Shown piece after piece: positions 53,354 through 62,824 of a DNA stretch of 64,000 nt. A program made the translations under genes and the position numbers. The notes below the pieces were generated by a model. That model was not told where the DNA came from. It saw only the letters and a list, made by a program, of their open reading frames with translations, and did no database searches. The DNA is from Spirochaetia bacterium UBA5763 (GTDB taxonomy: Bacteria > Spirochaetota > UBA4802 > UBA5550), in NCBI GenBank assembly GCA_002418835.1, contig DIEX01000034.1, forward strand, positions 344,182-408,181, in the 5' to 3' direction. Position 1 is the stretch's first letter. Each line of letters opens with the position of its first letter.

Positions 53354-55011
53354 GCCGTCTCCACCCGTGAGTTTTTTATAATGGCTTCAGCAAGCTGCGG
53401 CGGTGTGTTGTCCAGAAAGTCCCGCAGAGCTTCACGTGTTTCAAATGGCCTTTTAAGAATTATTGATGAAGCCCTTTCTCTCCCGATCCCCGGTATAAGC
53501 TCAAATGATTTGGCGGACGCAGTATTTATATTAAAGGGCACCGGTAGCGTGGAGAGTGATCTCTCCCTGTGCCCTGTGATGATTGCATCCTGAAATGTCC
53601 TGAGTTTCAGCTCTCCCGGCATTTTTACTGTAATTGAATAGCTTGATATCTGCTTGCCCATTGAATAGCCGTCACGTGTTTCGAGTATAAAATTTTCGCG
53701 CAGTATTGTGCCTGCCGGGTAGACCTGCCGCAGCATAAGATTGTCAATATCATCACGTATCTTCTCTCTGTAATACTCAAAGCGCTTTGTCATGCCGTTG
53801 GATATCTTCAGCTTCTCACTGTAGATCGGCGTGTCAGGGTAGGGGTGAAGTTTCCTGATATTAATCCTTTTAACAAGCAGACCCTCCTCAGCAATGCGCG
53901 CAAGATACTCATAGTTTATCCTGAAGGTGTCCATGGTCTCGCCTTTGAGCCCGTGGATAAGGTTTATCCCGGGGAGGAGTGCTGGTATCCCATTGATCCT
54001 CCCTCCGCATATATCATTAACAATACGTATTGCTATGACAGCCTCTTCAGGCGTAACCTTCAGCGAGTTCTGTTTTACAACGTTAAGGTCAAATGATTCA
54101 ACACCGAAGGGGAGGGTGTCCCCCGGCGTTACTGCTGCTGCAATAATCTCAAGTATCCTTGCCGAGTGTTCGGGCCAGTTTACAATTGATCCGGGATTGG
54201 CATTGTCAACGTTAAGCACATGTATTGCACCGGAATCCTTCCGTTTTTTAAGTTCACTGAAAAGTTCAATAACTTCAGAGGGCTCCGGTTGAGGAAATCC
54301 GTTTCTGAATTCTTTAAGGCGGCTTCCGAACTGGATGATGTCGGGCTGCCTCCCTATACGAAAACGCGTCACTCCGCATTTAAGTAGTGAATCTATCTCA
54401 TCAAGTACTTCCCGTGATTTTCTGAATTCTATTTTCTCAATAAGCCCCTCTGAACAGAAAGAGCAGTGCTTCTCCCTGGGACATCCTCTACCCGTCTCAA
54501 TTTCACAGATAATATCCGGGAACCATGGGTGCTTCTTCACAATCTCTGCGCCTGCGGAGGACCACTCGGCAATTTCATCAGTAGTTCTCTGCAGGTCAGC
54601 CTCATCACCGGAGGCAAGAGTGAAGGCGTATTTTTCTATGTCATTTTTTAAAACTGTGACAATACCTGTATCACTGTCCACCGCGCGGTTAATGAGTCCC
54701 CCGACTGCTATGGGTGTCTTTCTGTTCTGGCGGATAATACGGTTAACTTCAGCCAGTGTGCCGATCTTCGCTCCGAGATATTTTCCGGGAACAACGGCGC
54801 CACCTGTGAGAAATACATGGTCATAGTTTTCAGTGAAAGTAAAGTTCTGCTCCCTCATGTTGTCAATTGTAAGATAGGAGATGGCTCCCGGGTTTACACC
54901 TGCGCACACAAGCGCTCCGTATATATAGCGGGGGTAGGGGGAGATGAACGGGGGCACACCAAGGCACGCCGGTTCATCCACATAACAATCGAGTATTAAA
55001 TATTTTTTCAT
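53347..55011 (-). CDS. Radical SAM protein with C-terminal helix-hairpin-helix
   Basis: 554 aa. Residues ~1-180 resemble a B12-binding-like Rossmann domain. The iron-sulphur motif is CPREKHCSFC (CxxxxxCxxC, two residues longer than the usual CxxxCxxC) near residue 180. A TIM barrel follows, then a C-terminal HhH2 pair (INTASAKSFELIPGIGRERASSII and EALRDFLDNTP), as in DNA/RNA-binding proteins. It may modify a nucleic acid or ribosomal component. It overlaps the HD gene upstream by 4 bp. Confidence 0.85.
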   Translation of the reverse strand: MKKYLILDCYVDEPACLGVPPFISPYPRYIYGALVCAGVNPGAISYLTIDNMREQNFTFTENYDHVFLTGGAVVPGKYLGAKIGTLAEVNRIIRQNRKTPIAVGGLINRAVDSDTGIVTVLKNDIEKYAFTLASGDEADLQRTTDEIAEWSSAGAEIVKKHPWFPDIICEIETGRGCPREKHCSFCSEGLIEKIEFRKSREVLDEIDSLLKCGVTRFRIGRQPDIIQFGSRLKEFRNGFPQPEPSEVIELFSELKKRKDSGAIHVLNVDNANPGSIVNWPEHSARILEIIAAAVTPGDTLPFGVESFDLNVVKQNSLKVTPEEAVIAIRIVNDICGGRINGIPALLPGINLIHGLKGETMDTFRINYEYLARIAEEGLLVKRINIRKLHPYPDTPIYSEKLKISNGMTKRFEYYREKIRDDIDNLMLRQVYPAGTILRENFILETRDGYSMGKQISSYSITVKMPGELKLRTFQDAIITGHRERSLSTLPVPFNINTASAKSFELIPGIGRERASSIILKRPFETREALRDFLDNTPPQLAEAIIKNSRVETAQ

Positions 55012-55559
55012 AATCCTTTAAGGGCTGTTTCCATATCGGTGATCATGTTCCGCTCAATCTTCGCTTCAAGTTCCAGGACAAATTCCTTATTTCTGATAAT
55101 AAGTTCTTTGACTTTGTCATTAATGCCGTATCGTTCAACGAGGTCATCAACCCGCGTATGGACATTAACAACTTTGTCGTGCATCACTCTTTTATCGGAG
55201 TAGTAGATGATCTCTTTTTCTGTCAGGGGGCCTTCAGGAAGAAAACCTGTGAACACTACATGATTCTCGACAATCTCAGCGATTTCATTTAGCCCTATTT
55301 TACGGAGCATCTTCCCTCCGATAAGATCATGGCGCATCTCCCTGTTCTGTATGGAACGGGTCTTTGCTATGTCGTGCAGAAGCGCTGCCGCAATGAGCAG
55401 TTCTCTGCTTATAAGCTCTTTTTTAGAAAGATTGTCATATATCGCGAGGGAAACATTCTTCACCTGCACAGAGTGCTCAATAATATTCGGAAGCATGTCA
55501 TGCTGACGGATGATGCTGAAGCATTCATCCTCTGTTGGATATATTGATAAGCTGTTCAT
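55008..55559 (-). CDS. HD-domain phosphohydrolase
   Basis: 183 aa with an HD-type active site: His in IEHSVQVKNVSLAIY, HD in ALLHDIAKT, a second His in RHDLIGGKML and the Asp of YSDKRVMHD. It is similar to small HD hydrolases linked to nucleotide metabolism or tRNA repair. The gene is translationally coupled to the downstream radical SAM protein (4-bp overlap), so the two probably act together. Confidence 0.85.
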   Translation of the reverse strand: MNSLSIYPTEDECFSIIRQHDMLPNIIEHSVQVKNVSLAIYDNLSKKELISRELLIAAALLHDIAKTRSIQNREMRHDLIGGKMLRKIGLNEIAEIVENHVVFTGFLPEGPLTEKEIIYYSDKRVMHDKVVNVHTRVDDLVERYGINDKVKELIIRNKEFVLELEAKIERNMITDMETALKGL

Positions 55560-55937
55560 GATTTAACCGTAATCTAATCTGCCGACTCTTTAATAATAAT
55601 GTCGAGTATAATTTGATTAAAAAACGGAATTTGTTTATATATGAATTGGTCTTTTAATTTTTGCAAAGAGTTAAATACTTTTTAAATAACTTCAGCAGTT
55701 CATGAAATGAATGGCACTGGTCATTCCTGCGGCAGTCCGCACTCTTCAGGGGAATGGCTTCAGGTGTACTTGTTCAATGTGTAACTGCTATAAAAGAAAA
55801 TGAATTTATTATTTTATTTAATATAATAATTGACAATAAATTCATTAAGCACGAATGTGCTTTTGCCGGATACAAGAGACATAATTGTTGAATAATCCCC
55901 CTTAATTCTTGATATTGATTTCGGAGTATAAAAAAAA
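55560..55937. other. Intergenic region
   Basis: 378 bp between the divergent HD gene and a small plus-strand gene. AT-rich ends and a GC-richer middle (about 55700-55770). I find no ORF, tRNA or clear hairpin. It should hold the promoters of both neighbours. Confidence 0.4.
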
Positions 55938-56102
55938 ATGAATCTTGAAGATTGTAAAAAATGCAGACACCATATTGAACTTAGAAGTTATCAGGTTCTT
56001 TGTAATTATGGCGGCTCTTTAAGTTCCATGGCAACCATGCAGGATGAAAAAACCGGCGAATACAGGGTGCTGGCCTGCCCCCTTTACCTTAAAGGGAAAT
56101 AG
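55938..56102 (+). CDS. Small Cys-containing protein
   Basis: 54 aa starting MNLEDCKKCRHHIEL, with further Cys in VLCNYGG and LACPLYLKGK, so four Cys may bind a metal. It resembles the 93-aa protein at 9283 in its opening CxxC. GGAG lies about 11 bp upstream of the ATG. It is convergent with recO and ends ten bases from it. Family unknown. Confidence 0.6.
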   Translation: MNLEDCKKCRHHIELRSYQVLCNYGGSLSSMATMQDEKTGEYRVLACPLYLKGK

Positions 56103-56111
56103 AATCGATTT

Positions 56112-56861
56112 TTATCTGATTGTGAGAGCGCTCTTCCCCAGCATCTCAGCTGATTTAAGTTTAATGCCGAAGTAGTTTTCTATATATGCAGTAAGAGCGT
56201 AGAGCAGCGGAGACACCGATGAGTTTTTGTATTGCTGTAGATTGATCTTCGTGAATTTGCAGGACAAACACTGGTGAAGGAAATCAGCAGCCTCGCCATC
56301 CAGGTTTTTACCTCCCCCCGAGCATGAGCCGCACGAAGCCCTGAGGCTCACCGGATCAATGAAAAGCCCGTTACTCCCGTCACAACCGCACCATGAGCAT
56401 GAAGTAATCTCCGGCATAATTCCCTGAAGAGCCATGTACCTCGCAGTAAAAAATATTATGAAGTGAAGCGGATGTTCTGTTTTTGCCAGTGAGTCTATCC
56501 CCGCGCATAGGAGCGAATATATCTTTTCATTGATGTCGCCGAAGCCCGTGGTTGAATCTATAAGCTCGACCATGTAGTAAAGAGAGAAGATTGAATCGCT
56601 GCTTTTTCTTATGGGGAGGGTGGACACTGTGATGTCAAATTCCGATATTGTATTTAGTGTCCCGGAAATCCCGGTGTAATAGATCAGGTCAAGTATTGTC
56701 CCTGGCTCTGAACCGCTCCTGGGCCTCTTCTGTGATTTCCGGATACCTTTGAATATGAATCTCTCCCTGCCGAGATCCTTTGTGTAGATGCTGCATATAT
56801 AATCAGCTTCGCCGGAAAGTTTTCTTGAGAGAACTATCCCTCGTGTTTTCTGCCGTGACAT
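56112..56861 (-). CDS. recO: DNA repair protein RecO
   Basis: 249 aa. N-terminal OB fold (TRGIVLSRKLSGEADYICSIYTKDLGRERFIFKGIRKSQKR) is typical. The zinc finger has CSWCGCDG and CGSCSGGG. RecO anneals single-stranded DNA and helps load RecA. The start is 1 bp before the CorC-like gene stop, so the two are co-transcribed. Confidence 0.92.
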   Translation of the reverse strand: MSRQKTRGIVLSRKLSGEADYICSIYTKDLGRERFIFKGIRKSQKRPRSGSEPGTILDLIYYTGISGTLNTISEFDITVSTLPIRKSSDSIFSLYYMVELIDSTTGFGDINEKIYSLLCAGIDSLAKTEHPLHFIIFFTARYMALQGIMPEITSCSWCGCDGSNGLFIDPVSLRASCGSCSGGGKNLDGEAADFLHQCLSCKFTKINLQQYKNSSVSPLLYALTAYIENYFGIKLKSAEMLGKSALTIR

Positions 56862-56862
56862 T

Positions 56863-57696
56863 TCACGATTTCTGTTTTGATACTGTTACTGCTATGCGGA
56901 TTATCCTTGTGCCGGAAATATCCTTAATCCGGAATGTAATATTCCCGTGCCTGATTGACTCATCCTTCTCCGGAACCCTTCCGAAAAGGTCAAAGACAAA
57001 TCCGCCGATTGTATCAAAGTCTTCAGTGGATATATTGAGTCCCAGTTCTCTGTTGAAATCGGATATAAGCATCCTTGAGTCCACTTCAAATGAATTAGCG
57101 CCGGTCTTCTGGCATTCAGGGAGTTCCTCTGTATCGTATTCGTCATTGATGTCGCCTACGATAACTTCAAGGATGTCCTCCAGTGTTACAATCCCTCCAA
57201 CTCCGCCGTACTCATCAACAACAACGGCTATGTGTAGTTTTTTCATTTTGAAATCGCGAAGCAGTTCGTCAAGGGGCATTGTCTCAGGCACAAAGAGCGG
57301 ATCATGCAGCAGCTTTTTCAGGTTGAATTTTTTTGTCTTATCACCTATAAGTTTAATCAAATCTTTTACGTAGAGGATGCCGGTTATGTTGTCAACGGTT
57401 TCGTGATACACAGGCATTCTTGAGTGGCCCGCTTCAAGTATAAGCTTAAGCAGAGATTTGAGCTCGATATCCTGATCTATGGCAACTACATCCACCCTGG
57501 GGATCATTATATCCTTCGCGTCCAGTTCCGAGAGCATAAGCACTCCGCGGATCATATCTTTGCGCGGTGTATCGAGCTGATCATAGGCGTCAGCATCAAA
57601 ACAGGTGTCCTGTGAGGATCTGAAAGATTTTTTTAAGTTTCCCAGAAATGTTTTAAATCGCGAACTGTGTGGTTGGTCAGGATTATCTGATGTCAT
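56863..57696 (-). CDS. CorC/HlyC-like CBS-domain protein
   Basis: 277 aa without membrane segments. A CBS pair covers residues ~65-190 (VLMLSELDAKDIMIPRVDVVAI, LEDILEVIVGDINDEYD) and the CorC_HlyC C-terminal domain ~205-275 (FDTIGGFVFDLFGRVPEKDE). It is related to CorC, which supports magnesium and cobalt efflux. It sits upstream of recO on the same strand. Confidence 0.9.
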   Translation of the reverse strand: MTSDNPDQPHSSRFKTFLGNLKKSFRSSQDTCFDADAYDQLDTPRKDMIRGVLMLSELDAKDIMIPRVDVVAIDQDIELKSLLKLILEAGHSRMPVYHETVDNITGILYVKDLIKLIGDKTKKFNLKKLLHDPLFVPETMPLDELLRDFKMKKLHIAVVVDEYGGVGGIVTLEDILEVIVGDINDEYDTEELPECQKTGANSFEVDSRMLISDFNRELGLNISTEDFDTIGGFVFDLFGRVPEKDESIRHGNITFRIKDISGTRIIRIAVTVSKQKS

Positions 57697-57777
57697 GCTT
57701 TATGAAATTACCTCTTTTCAGGGAAAAGTAAGTTAATTGCAGTATTTGTCAAGGATTTATTCCAACTGCAAAATGTA

Positions 57778-58326
57778 TCAGCCTGAGAATATTGTAAATT
57801 TCTTTACAGTCTCAAGCAGTTTGCCTGCCGCCTCCTTAGAAACAGAAGTGGCAATATTGCAGTCATTATAAAGACTGTCCGCCATAAATTTTCTAATTGC
57901 AACATAAACATCCTTGGTGGGGATGAAAAGATAAGAGAAGAAGTCGGACTCTTTCTCAAGAATTGTAAAAGATGAATACAGCATCAGCGGCTTTTCAGGG
58001 ATCATGATCTTTTCATTCTTCCCTCCGCCAAGAATTGTCATTTCATTTAACCTGTAAGGTACAGATTTCCCCACCTCCCTGTTTACAGGCTCAACGTGCT
58101 TGTTTGTGTATGTCGGGGGTTCAACCAGGAGGTGAGTTCTGTTGCCGTCTGTTTTAAATGTGATTCCGTCACCGGTTCTGTATATATCCTTAACATTCCT
58201 GTAAGCTGTAATCTCATATATTGAGTAATTGCTTCCAGGCAGAAAATAGGCTGTAATAATGAATCCTCCGTCGGAGGGGATCTGTTCAGTCATGTATGCT
58301 TTAATAAGCGACATTGCGGTTGCCAT
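57778..58326 (-). CDS. Hypothetical protein
   Basis: 182 aa, mixed alpha/beta, no signal peptide. A segment EKPLMLYSSFTILEKESDFFSYLFIPTKDVYVAIRKFM suggests a compact domain, but no family is recognised. It is divergent from the GDPD-like gene. Confidence 0.6.
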   Translation of the reverse strand: MATAMSLIKAYMTEQIPSDGGFIITAYFLPGSNYSIYEITAYRNVKDIYRTGDGITFKTDGNRTHLLVEPPTYTNKHVEPVNREVGKSVPYRLNEMTILGGGKNEKIMIPEKPLMLYSSFTILEKESDFFSYLFIPTKDVYVAIRKFMADSLYNDCNIATSVSKEAAGKLLETVKKFTIFSG

Positions 58327-58512
58327 AAATTATCCCTTTCAGATAGAAATTTTGTTGCCTTATAATTTAATAATATATCAGTTATTATTAAAAGCAATTA
58401 AAAAATTCAGATGTTCCCTGTGATGATTTATTTTTACTATAAAAAATATAAAAACAGCAGGAAAAAGTCTGCATCCGGTTTTAAATACAGAAAACATTGA
58501 GGTGTGCATATA

Positions 58513-59301
58513 ATGGAAAAGGGATTTTTCTCTCCGGAACCTGTGATATTCAGTGCAATGGGGGGAATTAAAACGTTACCTCCGGAAACTCCGGATAATT
58601 TCAAGGGCGGGTTTGAGAGCGGAGCTGACGCAGCGTGTATAAATGTCCAGCTTTCAAAAGATAATATTGTCATGGTAATGACTCCGGAAAATCTTGAACC
58701 GGTATGTGGTGTTGCCGGAAAAGTTTCAGATTTTAATGCATGCGAACTGAAACAGATGGATGCAGGTTATATGTTCAGAGATGAAGATGGTGAATTCCCC
58801 TTCAGGGGGAAGGGGTACGCATTTATGACATTAAAGGAGCTTTTTGAAACTTTTCCTGAAAATAAATTTTCAGTTAATCTCCTACATAAAGATGATAATC
58901 TTGTCAGAGCCTACGCGGAAACAGTAAAAAAATGCGGTGCAGAGGGGAGAATTCTTACATCCTCAATGTACAGCAGAAATATGAAGTTCATAAGAGAGCT
59001 CCTTCCGGAATGCGCAACAGCATTCTCTCTCCCCGGTATAATCGGTGTATATGCCCTGTTTAAATCGGGACTTATTTTTTTCAAAAAGAGTTTTGCTGCT
59101 GACACGCTTCAGACACCTGAGGCGATTGGTGTCTCTTATATATCAAATAACGGGCTTATCCGCGAAATGCATAAGCGCGGTGTTAAGGTATACGTGTGGT
59201 ACATTAAGGATAAAGAGCAGTATATCCGGGTACGTGAATCGGGCGCGGACGGTTATATGAGTGATGATATACCGATGCTGAAATCTTTTATGGCGGGATG
59301 A
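58513..59301 (+). CDS. Glycerophosphodiesterase-like protein lacking catalytic residues
   Basis: 262 aa with the GDPD TIM-barrel pattern along its length (GFESGADAA, LSKDN, VSDFNACELKQMDAGYMF, FMTLKELFETFPE, GVKVYVWYIKDKEQYIRVRESGADGYMSD). The residues needed for catalysis are replaced: the HRG motif reads MGG, the Glu-x-Asp reads Cys-Ile-Asn, the HD motif reads Thr-Pro and the later metal Glu is Leu. It is probably a pseudoenzyme with a binding or regulatory role. I chose ATG 58513 with GAGG 10 bp upstream over GTG 58504. Confidence 0.82.
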   Translation: MEKGFFSPEPVIFSAMGGIKTLPPETPDNFKGGFESGADAACINVQLSKDNIVMVMTPENLEPVCGVAGKVSDFNACELKQMDAGYMFRDEDGEFPFRGKGYAFMTLKELFETFPENKFSVNLLHKDDNLVRAYAETVKKCGAEGRILTSSMYSRNMKFIRELLPECATAFSLPGIIGVYALFKSGLIFFKKSFAADTLQTPEAIGVSYISNNGLIREMHKRGVKVYVWYIKDKEQYIRVRESGADGYMSDDIPMLKSFMAG

Positions 59302-59667
59302 TTACTTCAGTTTCTCAAGTATTTTAGACTGGTAGTATGGGTCGATGGTTCTGATCCCTTTAGACTCCATTATCATGTTGTACCTGAGCTGTTTTTCTGA
59401 AATTTTTCTGTGCAGTTCCTGCCTCTCATTTTCATCAACGCAGGCATTAAGAAGCTGCTGCATATTCATTATGCTTTTTCTCAGTTCAATCTCTTCAGGG
59501 ATTACTCCGGCGTTCTTAAGAATTTTGTATGACATCCAGAGTTCATCAGGCACCATGTCAAGGTCATCCGGGGGTAGGGGCTTCCCCTTGCACGAAAGGT
59601 TGTCGAATTCCCCTCTGGCAATGGCCTCCTGAATTTTTCTCTCAGCGATTGTTTCAAATATTGACAT
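59302..59667 (-). CDS. DUF1992 (DnaJC28 conserved) domain protein
   Basis: 121 aa. Typical opening IAERKIQEAIARGEFDNLSCKGKPLPPDD followed by the helical body. Bacterial members are small and uncharacterised; the human homologue DNAJC28 carries the same domain. The stop is directly adjacent to the GDPD-like stop on the other strand. Confidence 0.88.
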   Translation of the reverse strand: MSIFETIAERKIQEAIARGEFDNLSCKGKPLPPDDLDMVPDELWMSYKILKNAGVIPEEIELRKSIMNMQQLLNACVDENERQELHRKISEKQLRYNMIMESKGIRTIDPYYQSKILEKLK

Positions 59668-59827
59668 GATAAACCTTCAGTAAATACAAAGCTAAACAGA
59701 AGTTTATTTTTTTCAAGAATTAAATCAGTATTTATCTCCTCTGCTTTTTAGTTTAAATTATTGACTCTCAGGAAACCGGATGTGTTTAATGTTGCCTGAT
59801 AATTCAGCAGTAGTCAGGGAGAGGTGT

Positions 59828-60040
59828 ATGTCTGATATTTTTGACTGGAGCAAACTTGGTGAAGAGGATAAACGGGAAGTAATTAAATTCGTATCAGAGA
59901 ATAATTCTCTCGTTAGAGAGGTTATGAGGAACGAATTTCCAACTCTTTATATAGGGAGGGCAACGGAAGAGGTTGCCAGAGGGTGGGTTATGATAGCCGG
60001 CCGTGAAAAAGTTATGAACTTCATAAATTCCAGGGGCTGA
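59828..60040 (+). CDS. Small hypothetical protein
   Basis: 70 aa, helical and charged (SEEDKREVIKFVSENN-like start). I chose ATG 59828 with GAGAGG upstream; an in-frame ATG at 59780 lacks a site. It ends 5 bp before the beta-lactamase-fold gene, so the two are likely an operon. Family unknown. Confidence 0.55.
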   Translation: MSDIFDWSKLGEEDKREVIKFVSENNSLVREVMRNEFPTLYIGRATEEVARGWVMIAGREKVMNFINSRG

Positions 60041-60045
60041 ACTGC

Positions 60046-61047
60046 ATGTCAATGAAAGAAGTATATCCCGGAATTTTTATGATCACTGAGAGGGGGATAT
60101 CTGGAATGCTTAAACCCCCGGTGAACCTTTATGTTATAACCGGGAGTGACGGGCTTATTTTTGACGGAGGTTACGGGAACAGGGGCTGCCTCAGGATCTT
60201 TGACAGAGCATATAAAGAGATTAATAATTTATGTATGGAGCGGGGGGTGCAGAACAGAATCTCCCGGATACTCCTTTCCCATGCGCACGCAGATCATTTC
60301 TCCGGACTCTCCAGGCTTAAAAAAAAGTATAACCTTGATATTATTCTTACAAAGAGGATGAGCGGAATTATTTCAGATGCAGAAACTTATCGGAACTCTT
60401 ATGCTGTTGAAAAGAAAAAACGCAAAAGAGGATTACGCGGTTTCATCTTCGGCCTTTTCAGCAGCATGGCGGCATCATTTGAGTTCCTCATCTACAGGCT
60501 TTACTGGGGTATCAATTACGTTAAAACTCCGGATATAGTGATTGAAGAGAATACAAAGATCATTATTAATGGTGAGGAGTGGAATATCTTTCACTCCCCG
60601 GGACATTCAGATGACCACATAACACTATATAACCCTCTGACCGGAGTTCTCTTCTCCGGCGACAACATCATGAGAAGCATTAACGTATGGCTCGGGCCCC
60701 CAAGGTCTGATCTCGATATGTACGATTCTTCTCTTGAGGAGATCCTCTCGCTTGATAAACTTGAGCTTATTCTCTCTGCACACGGGAGCCCGGTTACTGA
60801 ACCGGAAAAAAGAATCCGTGAAATTTTATCCTGGCGCAGGAAGAGAGTTAATGATGTACTTGAAATAATAAAATCCGCAGGCACTGATGGTATAACAATA
60901 AGAGAAATCCTTTCATCCCTTTATCCCGGAGAGAGAAAAGTAAAACATGATTTTGCGCGCGGCTGGGTTGAGCTCACTGCCTGTAAGCTTCTGGAGAGTG
61001 GATGTATTCAGAAAGACCGGTCCGGCAGGAGGTTCTTCAATCTTTGA
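60046..61047 (+). CDS. Metallo-beta-lactamase-fold hydrolase
   Basis: 333 aa. Complete metal site: HAHADH, then His in SPGHSDDH, Asp in LFSGDN and the last His in LSAHGSP. The C-terminal ~70 residues form a winged-helix-like tail (DGITIREILSSLYPGE, ELTACKLLESGCIQ), as in LACTB2-type MBL proteins, which can act on RNA or acyl thioesters. The substrate is unknown. A hydrophobic insertion around residues 130-160 is unusual. Confidence 0.88.
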   Translation: MSMKEVYPGIFMITERGISGMLKPPVNLYVITGSDGLIFDGGYGNRGCLRIFDRAYKEINNLCMERGVQNRISRILLSHAHADHFSGLSRLKKKYNLDIILTKRMSGIISDAETYRNSYAVEKKKRKRGLRGFIFGLFSSMAASFEFLIYRLYWGINYVKTPDIVIEENTKIIINGEEWNIFHSPGHSDDHITLYNPLTGVLFSGDNIMRSINVWLGPPRSDLDMYDSSLEEILSLDKLELILSAHGSPVTEPEKRIREILSWRRKRVNDVLEIIKSAGTDGITIREILSSLYPGERKVKHDFARGWVELTACKLLESGCIQKDRSGRRFFNL

Positions 61048-61075
61048 ATCTCCTGCTGTTTGCTTTTCTCAGGTA

Positions 61076-61912
61076 TTATTTCCCTTCTTTTACATTGGTC
61101 TGTTTCCTCGCAGGTCTCTTGACCTTCTGTTCCTCCTGCTGCGGGGCTTTATTCCTGTTAAGATCTTCATCATCATCTGTAATATTCAGATCATAGCTGA
61201 AGAGAATTGTTATCTTGTTGTTGTCAGTATTGTTTAACGTATCTATCAGTGCTCCGATGCTGAATTCACCGAATTTTATATCAAAGCCCAGAAGGTGGGA
61301 GGTAACAGGATCAATGTCCACATCCCGCTCGATACCCTCAACTTCAACTGTGATGTCAAAGATAGCATGATGGAAAACATAATACGGAATAATGCTGACA
61401 GATGGTGTCATCTTTATTTCAGCTTTTGCGCCTGCAAGGGGGCCGTAAACCGGGCCGTAAACATACGCATCATATTCTCCGTATGTCGCAATGAGCCACA
61501 TATACATCCAGTGAATACCACCGAATACCATCAGATTGCTTGTGTCAGGATTCCCTGCAATTCTGAACCCTATGTTTGCGTTAAGCGGAATCGAAGGACA
61601 ATATATATCGAGATCAATATCAGATGCTGAACCCTGAAGATAGGTGATACCCGCTCCGAAGTTGTAGGCCATCTTCTCGTAATTATCTACATAGTTAAAA
61701 CCGAGACCGCCTCCATTAAGATCAAATTCATCGAAACTGTAATGAAGAAACATGAAATCAGTTACAATGTGAGTACCTGTGTCAAAATTCGTCACAGGGA
61801 GCTTTGGCGGCTGTGTCGGTGTCAGAGCTTCCATGTCCAGTGCAAAGGATTGATTCACGTGTAAAACAATTGTAAAAGATAAAAAAAGAATGAATACAAT
61901 TGACCTTTTCAT
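61076..61912 (-). CDS. Putative outer-membrane protein
   Basis: 278 aa with a signal peptide (about 1-25) and alternating hydrophobic strands with aromatic girdles (FMFLHYSFDEFDLNGGGLGFNYV, GGIHWMYMWLIATYGEYDAYV), as in small beta-barrel or lipid-fold envelope proteins. The tail is Lys/Arg-rich (VKRPARKQTNVKEGK). The strong AGGAGGT site on the minus strand supports expression. Function unknown. Confidence 0.7.
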   Translation of the reverse strand: MKRSIVFILFLSFTIVLHVNQSFALDMEALTPTQPPKLPVTNFDTGTHIVTDFMFLHYSFDEFDLNGGGLGFNYVDNYEKMAYNFGAGITYLQGSASDIDLDIYCPSIPLNANIGFRIAGNPDTSNLMVFGGIHWMYMWLIATYGEYDAYVYGPVYGPLAGAKAEIKMTPSVSIIPYYVFHHAIFDITVEVEGIERDVDIDPVTSHLLGFDIKFGEFSIGALIDTLNNTDNNKITILFSYDLNITDDDEDLNRNKAPQQEEQKVKRPARKQTNVKEGK

Positions 61913-62218
61913 GATCTTACCTCCTGGTAGATTATTATTAAACCCGGTTATTTTAAACGTAATAATATTAAAGTCAGAATCAATTTTTACTAATAATAAT
62001 GGAGCTTTCAGGTGCGTGAAAAACTTTAAAATAATAAAAGCCCATTGGTGCTTTTTATGCCGGATTTTTTAGAAGATAAATCATTAAGACAGATTACAGG
62101 AGGGGATGCTGTATGTAAACGGATAAGCTTTAATAATTTCCTAAGGTGTATATGGAAATTATTAAAGCTATCATAAGTTAGTTTTGTCGCAGTGGCAGAT
62201 AAAAACTGAAACATCGTT
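61913..62218. other. Intergenic region
   Basis: 306 bp upstream of the outer-membrane gene and downstream of tetR (both minus strand). It contains the strong ribosome binding site of the membrane-protein gene and the tetR terminator at 62200-62222. Otherwise AT-rich with no reading frame I would support. Confidence 0.5.
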
Positions 62219-62222
62219 TCAG
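62200..62222 (-). terminator. Terminator of tetR
   Basis: CTGAAAC (62206-62212) / GTTTCAG (62216-62222), overlapping the tetR stop on the minus strand and followed there by TTTTTATC. Confidence 0.7.
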
Positions 62223-62824
62223 CAGATTATAGAGTCAGTATTCGGCTGTTCAGAAAAAAGTGAAAGCACATACCTTGCAAGCTTTGCCGGTTCCATACCT
62301 ATAGGGTCAATTGCTTCAAGGAGGCCTGTACTTAGAAGTATAATCTGTGTGATCCTCGCTTTAAATTCAATGTCAAATTCATTTTTATCTATTTTAGGGA
62401 GGTCTGATTTGGCCTGTTCTATGACTTTTTTATAAATATCGAGATGTTTTCTGAAAAAAATACTTATAGGCTTCATCATTTCGGGATTTTCAAGTCCATA
62501 GAGAATAAGGTTAATGAATATCTTTATATTCTTCTGATTAAGCACAAAGCTTTCAATATTAAATAGAGTGGAGAGTACGGCCCTGTCACCGCTCTGTTCC
62601 TGTGAATTCACCATTTTCATGTGGTCAACTTCTATCCCTGTAAAAAAATCTTCAAGAAGACCTATAAACAGGGATTCTTTGGTGGGGAAGTAGTATCTGA
62701 GACCCCCTTTTGATACTCCTGCTTCATCTGCAACATTCTGCATTGAAATGTAAGAATAAGAGTATTTATCCAGGAGTCTTTTGAGAGAGTCCATTATCCG
62801 CTTTCTTTTTATAGATGTATCCAT
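62219..62824 (-). CDS. TetR-family transcriptional regulator
   Basis: 201 aa. The N-terminal helix-turn-helix is clear (YSYISMQNVADEAGVSKGGLRYYFPTKESLFIGLLEDF). The C-terminal ligand domain is helical. It likely represses a neighbouring or own gene in response to a small molecule; the outer-membrane gene downstream on the same strand is a possible target, but no clear operator was found. The ~380-bp AT-rich upstream gap contains its promoter. Confidence 0.88.
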   Translation of the reverse strand: MDTSIKRKRIMDSLKRLLDKYSYSYISMQNVADEAGVSKGGLRYYFPTKESLFIGLLEDFFTGIEVDHMKMVNSQEQSGDRAVLSTLFNIESFVLNQKNIKIFINLILYGLENPEMMKPISIFFRKHLDIYKKVIEQAKSDLPKIDKNEFDIEFKARITQIILLSTGLLEAIDPIGMEPAKLARYVLSLFSEQPNTDSIIC

